A DNA stretch of 64,000 nucleotides from Filobasidium wieringae (GCA_001600055.1 BCIV01000019.1:434001-498000); one strand, 5' to 3'; counted from the first letter of the stretch, positions 22,920 to 35,904 are shown. Notes: generated by a model not told the origin, from the sequence alone. Made by a program: numbers and translations.

Positions 22920-24033
22920 TCACTCCAGAGCAGGTGCGTTCGCTCGAGGATCCTTATCCCCTCCCCAATTGGAGATGGTTCTCCAAGCACCATCGGGTCG
23001 AATCTGTAATCGAGAACGCACGATAGTAAGCACAAAATCGGTGGTTGAAGGAGCTCGTCTTTTGTGTCGAACTTACGTCACATGCGTTCATCATGGAGTT
23101 TTCGATCAAGAACATGACGGCGTGAACGACTTCCTCGGGTTCACAAGCACGACGGGGGAAGATGGCAGCGGCATCGAGTTCGGACACCATGTAAGGCAAT
23201 CGATCGCCCATCATCTTGGAGGCTACCGCAGAGGGCGAGACCGAGACCACCCTGATACCGAATGGACCGAGGAAGTCTGCAGCTCCGGTAGTTATGCCCA
23301 ACACAGCAGCTAGATATTCAAATTGAGCGATCAGACGATTTGCGTGAGACATCAGACGATATGGGTCTGCACAAACTCTTGGTAGGACCGTATGTCAAAC
23401 ATCTCGCTGGGACAGGGTTGGCGACCGCAGAGGCAAAGTTGACGATGACCCCTCGCTCTTCGGATACACGAGGAGGGAAGGCATCACCTTCCGTTGAGGA
23501 ATACTGGGAATTGATAGCATCGGCGACGCAGGCATCGACGACCTGTTTGTAACGATCATGATCAACAACGATGCAACAGGTGAGCGGCACTTTGCACTCA
23601 CGAAAGTACCGTAAATGTTGGTTTTAGAAATCTCCAAGAAGTCTTTACAGGAATCGGCCATCTTTGCAGACCACTTCCTAGATCGAGAAATGGCAGCACA
23701 GTGGACCGCACCGAAAAGAGATCCTTTGGGGATGACCTTGAGAGCCTCTTCACAATTGCGGGAAACGACATCGACATCAGAGATATCAGTTTTGTAATAG
23801 AAAGCCTTGTCCTTTGAGTAACCCTCGACGATCTGCTTTCCCTTCTCTTCAGGAAGAACATCGAAGATGACGACGATTCCGCCTCGGGAGAGAATCTCAC
23901 GCGCCACTCCGCCTCCCAGAGCACCGCATCCTCCGGTGATAATGAAAGCTGCGATGAACATGACGTCAAGATGATGTCTGAAGGGACACATCGCTGCAAG
24001 GTTGTGTTACTCACCTCGTCCTTGGACCTTCAT
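22920..24033 (-). CDS. Short-chain dehydrogenase/reductase
   Basis: NAD(P)-dependent oxidoreductase of the classical SDR type. Five exons (24015-24033, 23602-23948, 23377-23542, 23077-23309, 22920-23003) give 282 residues; the first exon is only 19 nt. The cofactor loop is TGGCGALGGGVA. The catalytic Ser is in VNFASAVA, and the Tyr and Lys are in YGPTK. The segment GPFGIRVVSVSPSAV is standard for the fold, and the end DGAWR fits the usual C-terminus. It is divergent from the MFS transporter; two copies of the TCCG-N4-CGGA motif lie between them. I infer a sugar or polyol oxidation step in the cluster. Substrate unknown. Confidence 0.88.
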
Positions 24034-24274
24034 GATTGATCAATGTGCGTTTGTGCCGATGGATAGTGACTTGAGGATGAGAGGGTAGGGGGGCGATCGG
24101 CTTTGAATGAAAGGTGATGTGAATCATAGTTTGCTGGCACCATGTTGTTTCCAAGTCAAGATAGAGCATATATATATATGGGGACCACTAACGATACAGT
24201 AACGGATTTCCTTGATTCTTGATTCTCGACCAGGACGGACTAGGGCTATCTCGGTCGTCATGTGTCCAAGTACT

Positions 24275-24293
24275 CCGGTCCGTGAACGGAGAT
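24275..24293. promoter_or_regulatory. Inverted-repeat site TCCG-N4-CGGAGAT plus CCGGTCCG, SDR/MFS promoter
   Basis: TCCG-tgaa-CGGAGAT at 24279-24293 overlaps the octamer CCGGTCCG at 24275-24282. Inverted CCG/CGG triplets with a fixed spacer are the known binding pattern of Zn2Cys6 dimers. The same site recurs in the other promoters of this cluster. Confidence 0.7.
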
Positions 24294-24311
24294 CACGATT
24301 GTGACCAGTTG

Positions 24312-24327
24312 TCCGTTGGCGGAGAAA
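24312..24327. promoter_or_regulatory. Second TCCG-N4-CGGAGA site in the SDR/MFS promoter
   Basis: TCCG-ttgg-CGGAGAAA lies 33 bases from the first copy, about three helical turns. Two sites at this spacing suggest cooperative binding by the cluster's zinc-cluster protein (inference). Confidence 0.7.
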
Positions 24328-24582
24328 GCTTTCGGTCGCGCATCGGGCACGCGGAATCCGGACCTGGGGCCCAGGTCAAACCCGAAGGCCGCTCAGACAT
24401 CGCCTATATGAAGCGCGCTGAGATCGACGTTTCAGAACGCGCTGATCACTCTCCTTCAGTACACTATAAACTTCTTATCAACCTTCTAAACCTAAACCTT
24501 GTTCCAACAGACTTGCAAGGTGTCACCGACACAACCATATATCCCCACAGATAACGAATCACAGGATACAGAGTCTCTCGAG

Positions 24583-26892
24583 ATGAACAAGATCGACCGC
24601 GCTACTGGTGCGTCGACGTCAGACGAGGTGGACACCCACGATCAAAAGTCGAAGAAGTATATCTCGGACCCCGCTTTCGATACGAAATTCGAGACCGATC
24701 ACGTAGAACATCTTGATTCGGCCCAGCGATTGGACGACAATGAACTCCTATTTGTAAGTTTCATACCGAAGTATACACATGGTGGACCCAAGGGCGCTTA
24801 CCTAGATTCCATCTTGTTTCAGAACGAGAACTTGGTACGCGCGGAAGCCGAGGATAAAATGACCCCCTTCTTGGCCTTCTTGATCCTTACCGTGAGTCGT
24901 CACTTTGCTATCATAGATCAAAAGTCCTTCTGATCAAAAGCAAATGCAGGCGGCGCTCGCTGGCTTTCTCTGGGGATACGATACCGGGATCGTTGGGTCG
25001 GCCCTGCCCATGGTTGGAACAGATTTAGGACACGTCCTGTCTGATGGTGAATCTGAGATAATCACCGCGGCCACTACCATTGGAGCCATCTTTGGCGCTC
25101 TAATCCTTGGTACCCTTTCGGATAAGATCGGACGGAAGCTTTCGATGGTTGTTGCCGATATTGCGTGAGTTGATCCAACAACAAGTTGCAAATATGACGC
25201 GACCTTGATGACAACATTCCGCCCATTGATAATTGAAGCTTCACTATCGGAGCCGTAATCATTGCCGCCAGTTACTGGGTCCCTATGATAATCATCGGTC
25301 GTTTGATTCTCGGTGTTGGGGTAGGATCCGCTGCTGTTATCGCTCCGCTTTAGTAGGTGGTCTTAAACATCTGGATACCCAAGGCCGCCGCTGATCCCGA
25401 CGTTCTACCCTCAAAGCATCTCCGAGTTAGCCCCTACTGCCATGCGAGGTCGGTGCGTTGGTGTCAATGCATTTTTCATCCCATTCGGTCAGGTTTGCGC
25501 CAGCGCTATTTCTATCCCCTTCAAAAATGTGAAGCATAACTGGCGGATTCTATGTAAGCGGTCCTCATACGTGGAATCCCTTGGCCCAATTATCTTCACC
25601 CGCTGACCACACTATCGATTAACACAGTCGCTTTGGGTGTCGTACCGTCTCTCCTTCAACTAATTCTCATGCATTTCCTTCCCGAATCCCCTCGTATCAT
25701 GGCCGCACGTGGAGAGAGGGAGCGGGCGAAAGCTATCTTGCGCAAGGTATACGGCAGCGCAACCGACGAGGTAATCGAGCTCAAGCTCCGTGTTATCGAC
25801 GTTACCATCAGGGAAATGTCCAAGCTCAACACTCAATACACTTTCCGTCAAAGAGTCAAGGTATTGTGGACTCATAAACCATACCGAAGGGCTATCATCG
25901 CCGTTTCCGGCATGCAAGCATTCGGGCAACTTACCGGTTACAACTCCTTGCTGTATTATTCCGGAACTCTGTTCGGCCTTTTAGGATTCTCTAATGCTGC
26001 AATCGCTGGACTTATTCCCTCTGGTGGTAACGCGCTCTGTGTGGTAAGTGGACCTACGGATTCGGTCTTGGATCTGCAGCTTGAACTAAGAGCTCGGTAA
26101 CCACAGTTCATCGGAAGTTCCATCGTCGATAAAGTGGGTCGTAGGAGACTGGTCTTGGTTGCTGTCCCATTCTTGATTGCTGGACAAATCTGGGCGGCCA
26201 TCGCCTTCCATTGTAAGTCTACACATATGGCTTGCTAACACTAAGCAAAATTCCTAACAAAATGTGCCATACAGTCATGACAAAGGATACCAACAGCCGT
26301 CTAGACGCTTCCTATCAGTACAGCACTGCATCGGTCGGAAGCGTCATCGGTGCGATCTGTCTCGTCGTAGTCGCTTTCGGGTTCTCTCTCTCCCACGTGA
26401 TCTGGCATCAGTCGGAATTTCTTGCTCTGGAGATCCGAGCTGCTGGTTCTGCGATCGCCACCACTTCTTGTTGGCTTGCTAATTTAGTCATCTCCGTCAG
26501 CTATCTTTCTCTCATGAAGTAAGTTGCTCTGGTAGAGGTGCTTCTGAGACGGCCGAATCACATCCGCGTTGCTGACTCTTTTTTGCTGACTCTTTTTTTT
26601 ACAGTAAGCTTACCCCTACCGGAACGTACGGTCTATACGCGGGATTCTGTGTGGCCGGCTTTGTGTTCACCATATTCTGTTATCCTGAAACGAGTAAGGG
26701 GTCTCATCCGCTTTGTCCACTGCTACATTTTTTGACGCCCATCAACTTATTCCAGAGGGCCTGTCTGTCGATCAAACTTCAACGTTGTTCCAGGATGATT
26801 ACGGTATCAAGAAGTCAAGAGTATTGCGTGACGACAAGGCTCTATTGGTCAGTCAATATAAGCAAAGGAACCTTGAGGGGGGCTTCGCCTAG
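24583..26892 (+). CDS. MFS sugar porter, probably polyol/myo-inositol type
   Basis: Twelve-helix plasma-membrane transporter of the sugar porter family. Ten exons (24583-24753, 24823-24891, 24950-25164, 25239-25352, 25417-25553, 25628-26043, 26107-26212, 26275-26518, 26605-26693, 26756-26892) give 565 residues. Family signatures are GYDTGIVGSALP, DKIGRK, PESPRIMAARGE, QAFGQLTGYNSLLYYS, DKVGRRRL and PETKGLS. The N-terminus is acidic and cytosolic, about 80 residues. The pattern GYDTGIVGSALPMVGTDLG resembles tremellomycete inositol-transporter-like porters, but the substrate is an inference. It is divergent from the SDR and probably co-regulated through the two inverted-repeat sites. Confidence 0.9.
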
Positions 26893-27194
26893 AAAGCGGG
26901 CATGTTGCCGCGCTGCCTGACCTGACACGGTTCATCCTCGGCATTGCCTGATATGCCTCGATCTGAATGTACGGAAAAAAAGTCCCAAAGCGAAATCGAA
27001 CTCAGACTTTCATGTATCTGACACTCTATGTGTATGCACTTATTATATTCTTCTGATTGAAGATCCTGTTGTTCTTCGAAGCCAAATCTTGCGTTTCAAG
27101 TTCGAACTTGCGTCTCTTCTGAGGCACGCTGTATCAGGCCGCCGGCGCGCGTGAGTCAACGACTGCTCGGCTCCCGACATGTGCCCGCAGATCT

Positions 27195-27224
27195 CCGGTC
27201 CGAAACTTGTCCGTTATCGGAGAT
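27195..27224. promoter_or_regulatory. TCCG-N4-CGGAGAT site and CCGGTCCG octamer, lactonase promoter
   Basis: CCGGTCCG at 27195-27202 is followed by TCCG-ttat-CGGAGAT at 27210-27224, and a further half site CGGAGAT at 27243-27249. The layout repeats that of the SDR/MFS promoter, about 130 bases before the lactonase start. Confidence 0.7.
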
Positions 27225-27351
27225 TTGACTTGTCGCGCGCGTCGGAGATCGAGGATCGTGAGGTTTGGAATGTAAATGTACAACGATCAGATCTTTAGCG
27301 TTCGTTTCGCTGGCCATTCGAGCACTGGAACCGGTCAATCAGAACATCGTT

Positions 27352-28631
27352 ATGCGGACCATCACCGTCAAAGAATCTCTCCTTCCACTTGGACTGTCTC
27401 TTGGCGAAGGCAAGTGGGCTAGAGATCAGAGACCTTTGCCTGTTTCATTTCCAAGCTGACGCGGCGTACGAGTACTATAGGCTGCATATGGGTCAGCCAT
27501 AGATGTGAACGTTTTGGCATGACGAGTGATGCTTATCAGACACTGAACCAATAGGATACGAGAGCCCAGAGACTTTACTTCGTCGATATTGATGGCAAAA
27601 AGATTTATACGTACGAGCCTTCCACCGGCATTTATGGGTACCAAACGTTCGCGCGCAAGATTTCAGCACTCGCTCTGAGGGAATCGGAGCCTGGTGTAAC
27701 GATAAAGCCCTCTTTCGCCGACCATAAGAACACTGAACTGAATGATGTGTCCTTTACATTTACAGCTCGTCGGAACGGATGAAAACGGATATATAATTAT
27801 ACCTCCCGAGTGCATTCCTTTCCCTCCCACAAATACAGCCACGCCAGTACAACCGATAAAGATGTTTTCCGCCAACGAGCTCCCTATAAGGCAAGGCACG
27901 AACCGTTTCAACGAGGCTGCCGTCGATCCTCGGGGACGTTTCCTCGCAGGGACGATGGGCCATGCGGTTGGCGAGTTCGTGGGCACCTTGTATACTTGCG
28001 AGAGAACTGGAAACGGATATTGCAATAAAGTAATTCTGAAGGACGTCACTTGCACGAACGGCATGGACTGGACCCCTGATCATAAGACAATGTGCGTGAC
28101 AATGAATTACATGGAGAAGGCCCGCTTAACAACACTTGATCCTCTTAGGTATTTCACTGATAGCTGGACCAAGGAGATAGTAACGTTTGACTATGATATA
28201 GTGAGTGAGACCCGAGCACTACGGATGCGGCAACAGAGATCACAAGCGTTGACTACTCTTTTCCGGTCAAACAGGATACCGGGGAAATATCTGGCCGTGA
28301 AATTTTCTCCCAGTTAGACGAGAGCAAATACGGATGGCCAGATGGTCTCTGTATTGACGATCAAGGTGGTATCTGGTCGTCTCGTTGGCAAGGTGGCAAG
28401 TTGATTCGCTTGACTTCCGACGGTCAGATCGATGTCATCATTGAATTCCCTAAAGCATGTAACATCACTTGTTCAATCTTCGGAGGCCCAAATCTCGACG
28501 AGTTGTACGTTACCTCGGCGAGTGCAACTTGCAGCGGCGATTCCGTCGATGAGAATCCGCAAGGGGGAGATCTTTTTGTCATCAAGAACCTTGGGTTCAA
28601 AGGACAAGAGCGCAATAGATTCGTTGGTTGA
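27352..28631 (+). CDS. SMP-30/gluconolactonase family lactone hydrolase
   Basis: Six-bladed beta-propeller lactonase that hydrolyses sugar lactones using a divalent metal. Exons 27352-27417, 27555-27695, 27766-28091, 28149-28200 and 28275-28631 give 313 residues, the normal length. Signatures are LGEG, with the metal-binding Glu, RLYFVDIDGKK, RFNEAAVDPRGRFLAGTM, the YFTDS block, and YGWPDGLCIDDQGGIW with the metal-binding Asp. The first intron (27418-27554) needs a GC donor to give LGEGKWDTRAQRLYF; another junction is possible there. A lactonase next to a dehydrogenase and a sugar porter fits oxidation of an aldose to a lactone, then opening of the ring. The cluster motif lies in its promoter. 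Confidence 0.87.
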
Positions 28632-28964
28632 CGGTGACGGTTTATGATAGATACACAAAGATGTTGACCGTGTAAAGCTCGTCGAAATGGCACATCCACA
28701 AAATGAGTGGCAACGCCTGACCAACATGACCGATACTACTGCCTACTTCACTACAATCGCAGACCACAGATCATATATACTTCCGTTGATGCTTACGTAA
28801 CGGGTTGTGAATGTCTGGTGGACTGCCGAACTCTTCCCGGAAATGTAACTTGCTGCTTGCTGTTGACATTGAATCTCCTAGGGCTATTAGTATACAATTG
28901 CTGTTGAGGACTACAAATATCAATGCAACGTACAAAAGCCAGCCAAGATTACCTTTCGTGACCG

Positions 28965-31900
28965 ATGTCTGCGAACAGTATGGAGGGTTCCCTTCTAGGT
29001 AAACGCAAAGAAACTGCCGAATTATCGTCCCTCGACCAGCCAGTCCGACCTAGCACAAGAAAGCAAAGGGTCACCACGAGCTGTGCGGGTACGTTTTAGC
29101 GGACAGATTCAGAACGAAAGAAAGATTGACTTGTCCGTGGGAGACTATGAGAGCGTTGACCTGTTTGCCTTTCCGTCATTAATAGAATGCCGGCGACTTA
29201 AATTGAAGTGTGATCGACAAGGTAAGAGCCCAAGAAACGGCTTCTCAAACTTGAGCGTATCGAATTGATCAGACTAAGTCTATCATTTTCATAGTGCCTT
29301 GCTCAAATTGCATACGGAAGTCATGTGCCAACCTTTGTCCGGAAAAAACAAGACAGAGAGTGATGCTACGGTAAGTCACTCCCACTCGCGGATCTCAACG
29401 AGAATACAACCGCCAGCCGCAGGATTATATCGGACTGTATAGATAACATAACGTCTCTTTTCTATTCCACAGCATTGGTTCAAAGGAAGAAGCAGCGTTG
29501 CCTCCTGACAATTCAAATGTCGTTCCACATGAGCGAGCTCGGGCTGATCCGGACCGAACGCGGCCCTTACTTCCTTCTGAGGACGATACCGACATAGGCT
29601 CGATACCTGACCAACAGAGTGTACCCGGTCAAGACGCTTCCAGAGACCCAGATAGGGTTACCGGCTATGACATGACTATAAACCCAGAATGGTCGTTGCC
29701 TTCTCAGCTGCTCCCAACCTCTCGCGAACAAGATCGGGCACTAATATCGGATCTGAGTCACTCAGATTTACCGCTCACGCAAAGACTTCAGCAAGTCCAT
29801 CAGAATCGACAACATCTCGAACAGAACGACGAAAGGCTATCAATGCATTTGAATACCGTCGGATCCATGGCGGAAGGATCTGACGCCTTGGGACTGTGGC
29901 AAGGCTCGCAAAGGGATGATCTTCCTAATTTGGAAACCAACACGCCAGCAAGACAAGAATTCCTTGAAACGGGATTTGACATCCAGACATATGACAATCG
30001 AGGCCAAACCAATGGCGACAAACCCGTACCTTTCCAACCGACAGATTGTTCAGTGTTGGGGTCTGGTACTTTGGTGATTAGTCATTCTGGTCGCTCCAAG
30101 TTCTTAGGTCCAACCGCTGGAAGCGAGTGGTTAAATGACGTGAGTGCACTAAACCTCGGCTTTAATACTTTCACTTCGTGTTGACCACGTATCTTTACGG
30201 AATATGATCTCGCTACAGCAAGAGGCTGGTGACGAATACGGTCCATCTGCAATGCCATCTCCTGTTCTGAATGCAAATATAGATGAGAGATCCACTGCTG
30301 GCAACGGCAAGGGTGTTCCACATACTATGCCACAAGATCTGGACAATCATCTCAATACGTTCCCGTTCCACGGTGCAAGGCAAACAATGAGCACCAGAGG
30401 TCTCTTTGGCAATCTTCCCGCTAAAGACGAAGCGAAGACCTTGGCGGACTGTTATTACCGGCATTTTGCGTGGCAGTGAGTATCCCCGTTGAGGTTTAAC
30501 AGGGTGGAGCTAGAATAAGAACGAATTCAAGCTGACAAGTATTGCGCTCAGCTACAACGTCTGCCCGCGATATGTGTTCGATCCGCTCTTTGAATCTATA
30601 TACGCGCAATGTCGAACCGACGCAGAACCACAAGTCAACTCACAACAACTTGCCCTCCTGTTCATCGTATTGGCTATTGGAACCGTTTTCAATCTCGAGC
30701 TTCTACCTAATGACCCGGCTGCGGAAATTTATTGCACAGCTGCACAACAATGTTTGTCCAAGGGAGACTTCCTGAGCCGAAATACTATCGATGGAATCAG
30801 AACAGTGGTAGGTTCGAATGCTCCATATACCTAGTGACCTTATCGCTCACTCGAGAGCCGATTCTTTCGATTCTTGCTTCCAGCATATCATGGCGCACTA
30901 CTTGCTGTAGGCCCGCCAATACCTGTGTATAATTGGAGGAGAGGACTTATCAACAAATTGTAGGCTTACCAAACGAGGTAGTAGTGGAGATTCTGCTTGG
31001 CCATTATGGGGAATCAACGTTAGACTCATGCATGCGGTAAGTCTGAGCGCGCAGTCCAGCACAATGTAGATCATCCCTTACACAGTACATCGTAGATGGG
31101 TCTCCACCGAGATGGCTCACGCTGGAACTTGTCCGCAGATATCGTGGATGATAGAAGGTAACGCGACATTTGAGTTGAATTTCTGCCTTGAACCTCATAT
31201 AACCAACCTTACTTGTTGGCAAACAGACGGATCTTTTGGGAGACTTATACGGCTGATGTTTTTCAAGTGAACCATAACTGCCGAGACTTGCGCTACGCAG
31301 CCTGTGCTGACGCGATTGTATCACAATACGACAGGCGAACTGCTTCTCACGACCGTAATTATCGTTATGGCTGTCTCACTTGCAGTTCGATCTGACTTTT
31401 CTACAAGCACAGGAGCGCCATATCCGCGGGTCAGTTCGATACCATGTTTCCGAAGGAGATTGCTGCCGAACAAGCCCGCCGCGGTTCCAATGAGGGGTCT
31501 GGGTTTTATCTCGCGAAGTTTCGGCTAGTCGAATTGTCCAAGTGGTGAGTAGTAACGCTTTCGCTTGGATATCAAGCGATATATCATTTGAGCAACCAGA
31601 TTTTTGCGCGCAAAGTGTACTGGACGAAGCCTCACGTATTCGACCATCAGCCATAACAGTGATTGACGATCTCTGGAGCCGGATGTCAGTCAAAAAGTCT
31701 CGTCTATGTCCCTGAACAGATAACTGATACGAGGGTCGCGGCAGACGTCAATTCGAAATCGATGTCCCTTATGAATTAAGATGTCGACCTGCTCTTCTTG
31801 CTCTACCTTCGGCTTATCCAGACCCTCAAGCTGCTATTTACGCTAGTCCGGAAGTTGCTCGAGGACAGTTACAGCTTACTTTCCAGCAACACACTCTGGC

Positions 31901-32805
31901 GCTGAACATCTGCGAAGCTGTACTATTCCTGCAACGCCCATACTTTATGAGAGCGCTACATGATCGTCCGTCTGATCCGTCGCGTTCAGCATATGGACCG
32001 TCGTTCCTGGCGGTAGTCGAAAGATGCCATGTCAGTCCAGTACCCTGCTGCACTATTTGATGGCACGAATCCCGCTGATGTAGCATTCTGATCAAAGGTA
32101 GTCATCGCCATAGTTACAAGTATAACTGAACTATACCCGAGCGCCTGCTTTCGGCACTGGTATCTCTGGGTCAGTTGTGATCCCGACTGAGACGCATTCA
32201 TACTATACACACTGATACCCAGAATACCCACATGGTTCTTCACATAGTACCATGTCTTCACGGCGGCCATCTGTATGGGGTCTTTAGTCTTATTATCTCC
32301 AAGCAATGAGTTGACGCAGTTCGCGCTCTCTTTGATCGATACAAGCATCGTAATGTATAGCAGCGCGGTTCAAAGTCGAGCTTCCCAAAGGGTTGTTCGC
32401 AACTTGCAAACGCTGATGCAGCTGAGGCAAAGAGCCTGGACCGCGAGTAGCAGCTGCAAGAAAGATGGCACAGCACAACAAGCGCCAGAAACACTGTTAG
32501 ATGCAGATAATGGGCCGGCTGGCACTCCTGATGCAGAAACGGTGCTTCTAGGATGGCGGACAAGGTTGATTGCGCGTGCCAAACTAGGCAACCAAGTCGC
32601 AACAACTATTAACCAGGAGAATCATCCAGACACTTACGGGAATATCTCCTCAACGACGTTCGAGCAATTTTCTGAAGCGATCACAATGGCATTTCAATCC
32701 AACTCGGAGACTTTTGACCCTCCAATAGGCAACGCTTCTCCGACCGACCTTCTGGATGTGCCGACCAACGAATTCGCAAGTTTTTTCGAATTCATATGTC
32801 CGTAA
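28965..32805 (+). CDS. Zn2Cys6 fungal transcription factor, cluster regulator
   Basis: Nuclear zinc-cluster activator. The DNA-binding domain is pieced from exons 28965-29088, 29186-29221 and 29295-29370: CAECRRLKLKC, then CSNC and two further Cys, the C-x2-C-x6-C-x5-C-x2-C-x8-C pattern. Further exons are 29473-30139, 30219-30475, 30552-30807, 30884-30906 (23 nt), 30964-31036, 31096-31157 and 31227-31266. They carry the middle homology region (FDPLFESIYAQC, MGLHRDGSRWNLS, RRIFWETYTADVF). Later coding blocks, near 31434-31550 and 31730-32805, continue it (FDTMFPKEIAAEQARRGS; LALNICEAVLFLQRPYF), but I could not fix every splice site between 31267 and 32250. A broken copy cannot be fully excluded. 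Its place in the cluster suggests it binds the shared inverted repeats. Confidence 0.85.
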
Positions 32806-33199
32806 ATCTTGTACTGACACAACACAGTAGCTTCAGCAACTTTGGGGTGAAAGCACAGGTACTGATCTTAGGGATTCATACGCTACACCATGACACGATG
32901 TTCCTGTGCATTATTCCCTCCTGTGCATACCCTTACGGAGTTAATCGAATATCATGCAGTGGCGGGTTGGTTGTGTTCACCTGAAGATGAAGAGTTCAAT
33001 AGAATATAGCTTCTGTACGGTGTATTACTCAAATCACTTGCTGCCGTTGAACGGCTGGGCCGAATGCACGGCCGATAGGGGCTAGATAGGTGTTATCAAG
33101 CCTTAACGTAGGATGCTATATCAATAAGTATTTGGATATTTCTCACAGCAAATGACAGGAAGGACAAGTCGTTCATCGACGCTCTTATATATATACATC
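32806..33199. other. Short intergenic gap between converging genes
   Basis: About 390 bases between the end of the zinc-cluster gene and the end of the flavin monooxygenase. I see no gene; it must hold both 3' ends. Confidence 0.5.
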
Positions 33200-35508
33200 T
33201 CAAGCTTCGTAAGGCTTTTTGGCGACACCTTCCAACATGGCTTTGATCCTCAAGGCTACCCTCTTGGAGTGGTAGCGTCCGTGCTGAAGGGTCCCGACCA
33301 TGATCCATAGATTGGGAACCCCACAGTTTCGCCATGCAGAGTTGAGCTCCCCCTCTGCATCCATCCCCCATATCGGCTTGCAGCGATCAGCTATGTCTTG
33401 CCCTAGTGTTCTGCGAACCGAGTCGATAGTGTTAGAGAAACCGGTGGCCATCACAACCAAGTCATAATGTTGGTCGCGGTTTCCGTTCAGAATAACTTTG
33501 TCTTCGGCGAAGCTATCCCATGCAACGAGGTGTCAGTTATCTATCATTCCCAAGCGCAATTATAATCCTCACCGATCGATGGAACCCTGCTCGACTCTGA
33601 TTTTTCCGTTCATGACTTGTTCGCACGCGCCAGCATCGAAGTAAAACCCTCCATTTCGAGTGTATCCCAAGGTCTGGGTACCGGTTCCGCGTTGACCTCT
33701 GTATGTCTTGAATCCAGCGCTTTCCATTCCATCGATCAAGTCTTTGTCCAATGTTGCAAGATCTTCGGCTAGTCGACGTCCAAGTTCTTCGCCGGGACCA
33801 ACAGGCATACTGTAGGCAATTCGATCTGCGATATCGAGACTCGGTCGGCTTCCGTCCTTGGGCTCATAAATCCCGATAATCTAGGGTTTCGCGAAGACGC
33901 GTCAGATCGAGTTTCATTTCGGTTCATATCCTCCTCATGTGCTGACCTTTGGCACCGAATGAGTCAGACTCATCAAATATGTCGGTGAGCGTTGCAAGAT
34001 TGTAACATCGATTCCCCTTCGGGCGAAATCGTAGGCAGTGTCGAATCCGGAAGAAGATGTTCCGACGACCATTACCTTCTTGCCGATCCAATCGCGCGAA
34101 CTGTCGTGGGCGGTAGAGTGACGAATCGTACCCTTGAAAGTGTCCATACCAGGAATCTTGGGTAGCATAGGTACGCCAGCAAGGGACGTAGCCATGACCT
34201 GATCACTCGCGAAGTGTTGTCAACTTCCGATATCATCGCGTCTATGTAAGTCAGTGACATGCTTACCACGTGCTTGGGATGAAGGGTCCGGTTCTCCTTG
34301 CCACCTCTATCGATCCCCAGGGTCCATTCTCCAGTGGTCTCGTTTTGAGAACAGGAGGTGACGTTGGAATCGGTCCAGGTGTACAGCTCCATAGCCGAAG
34401 CGTACCACTCCAACCAGTCTCCGAGCTTCGCGGCGGGGGTATACACGGGCCAGTGATCTGGATAAGGCATGTAAGGCAAGTGGTCTATAGTGATCGCGGC
34501 CCATGTCAATATGCGTTGTCGTGGTCTCTGAGCGATTCGTCCAAACTCACCGGCCCAGTGAGGGAAATGGAGGGATAAAGCTTCGTATCTTTTCCTCCAG
34601 TTATCTCCGATCCTCTCATTTCGCTCGATGACCAGTGCAGGAACGCCCAACGCCTTTAGTCGCGCGGCCATCATCAAACCGCTATTTTAAGCAAGGGAAA
34701 ATTAATGGACTGTGATTACTGCTACGATCGAGAGAACTCCTACTTGTGGCCGCCACCAACAATGACCACCTGAGGGTCAGAATCATCGAACCGAGTGTCA
34801 ATCTCCCTCTGAGCCAGCCAAGAAAGAGGTCCGACCATATGCCCGTCCCGGTTTGGTAATTCGGGGAACTCGTGTAAAGACTCGATCACCGTATGAAGCG
34901 TCCAGACCTTGACTCCATCGGCAGTGTTGACCAAGTTTACGACGGCACTGGCTCCGACCACATCAGTCTCGAATGAAACATGCAGCTGTAGATAGTTGAG
35001 GTCTGGATACGGATCCTGGATTGAAGGCGTCGGCTCGAGAAGACGGAACTTTTTGGAGGGGGAGCGAGGGAAGAGGTCCTCGGCCGCTTGAGCGATACTG
35101 GCTTGACCATTGAAAGTCCTATATTCCCAAGAATAAACGATCTTGTCCCTCCAAACACCTAGAAAACAGTGTCCCGCAATCGGTCAGTGGTGTGGAATAG
35201 GGTGTGTTGTCTACATACAGAGAGAATAACATACCACCTGGTAGGAATAATCCCGTAAACGCCTCGGCGTCATTATTGGCCATAGCGGCTTGCCAGTCGT
35301 CCACGAATGTTTGAGCGACTTTGACGGTATCCGTCTTGATATCAAATTTGTAACCTCCAAGACGCTCAATTGTAGGCAAATCGACGGGATATTTGAACTC
35401 GTACATGAAGTCGTCTGGTACGACCTTTGCAGGGTGACCGTCTTTGACCATGGAGTTCTTCAGGTCGGCCAAGGTGGGCTTGGGATAGGTCTCTACGGCG
35501 GTCGGCAT
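33200..35508 (-). CDS. Flavin-containing monooxygenase with N-terminal NTF2-like domain
   Basis: FAD- and NADPH-dependent monooxygenase. Seven exons (35235-35508, 34744-35158, 34551-34681, 34267-34484, 33947-34198, 33573-33880, 33200-33512) give 636 residues. Residues about 45-170 look like an NTF2/SnoaL-type cone (TFVDDWQAAMANNDAEAF, VWRDKIVYSWEYRTF). The FAD motif is VVIVGGGHNGLMMAARL, the monooxygenase block is FKGTIRHSTAHDS, the NADPH motif is VMVVGTSSSGFDTAYD and the C-terminal motif is VVMATGF. The fusion is known from uncharacterised fungal FMOs. Substrate unknown. It is divergent from the TIM-barrel gene, and three copies of the cluster motif lie between them. Confidence 0.88.
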
Positions 35509-35683
35509 GGCGTAGCGTTGTAAGTGTGGGTATGGGTTTAAGTGTATAGTCGTATAGACCGTCTAGGTGTATAGGGTCTAGGATGTAGTGGTGTATAGAT
35601 GTATATACGCCGTGAATCTGGCATGGGATATCAGCTTATCAGACCGCTGGTCTAAATATCGAACGGCTTTCAGAAATGACGGA

Positions 35684-35698
35684 AATCCGCCACCGGAT
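35684..35698. promoter_or_regulatory. CCG-N4-CGG site (ATCCG-ccac-CGGAT) in the FMO/TIM-barrel promoter
   Basis: A perfect five-base inverted repeat around the same four-base spacer, differing from the other copies only at the last base (CGGATC, not CGGAGA). Confidence 0.6.
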
Positions 35699-35720
35699 CT
35701 AGTTTCGAAGGTGCTTGAAT

Positions 35721-35738
35721 ATCTCCGGCAGCGGAGAT
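35721..35738. promoter_or_regulatory. Perfect palindromic site ATCTCCG-N4-CGGAGAT
   Basis: Seven-base arms match perfectly around gcag. It is the best copy of the motif in the window and defines the full consensus. Confidence 0.75.
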
Positions 35739-35904
35739 AACTCTCACGGGCATGTGTCACAAGTGCTTCAAGCCGCAGCAGGTGGCGAAACACGAGTTTC
35801 ACTACAGTGAGCTAGACGCTGCAGTTGCTGACGGCCTGATCGACCATCTTGCAAGATTCCAAATCGAAGGTGTTTCCAAGACGCTCGGATGATGGCAACG
35901 CGGT

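Noticed and set aside
24933..25191. Minus-strand frames inside the sugar porter
   Set aside because: Antisense shadows of transmembrane segments.
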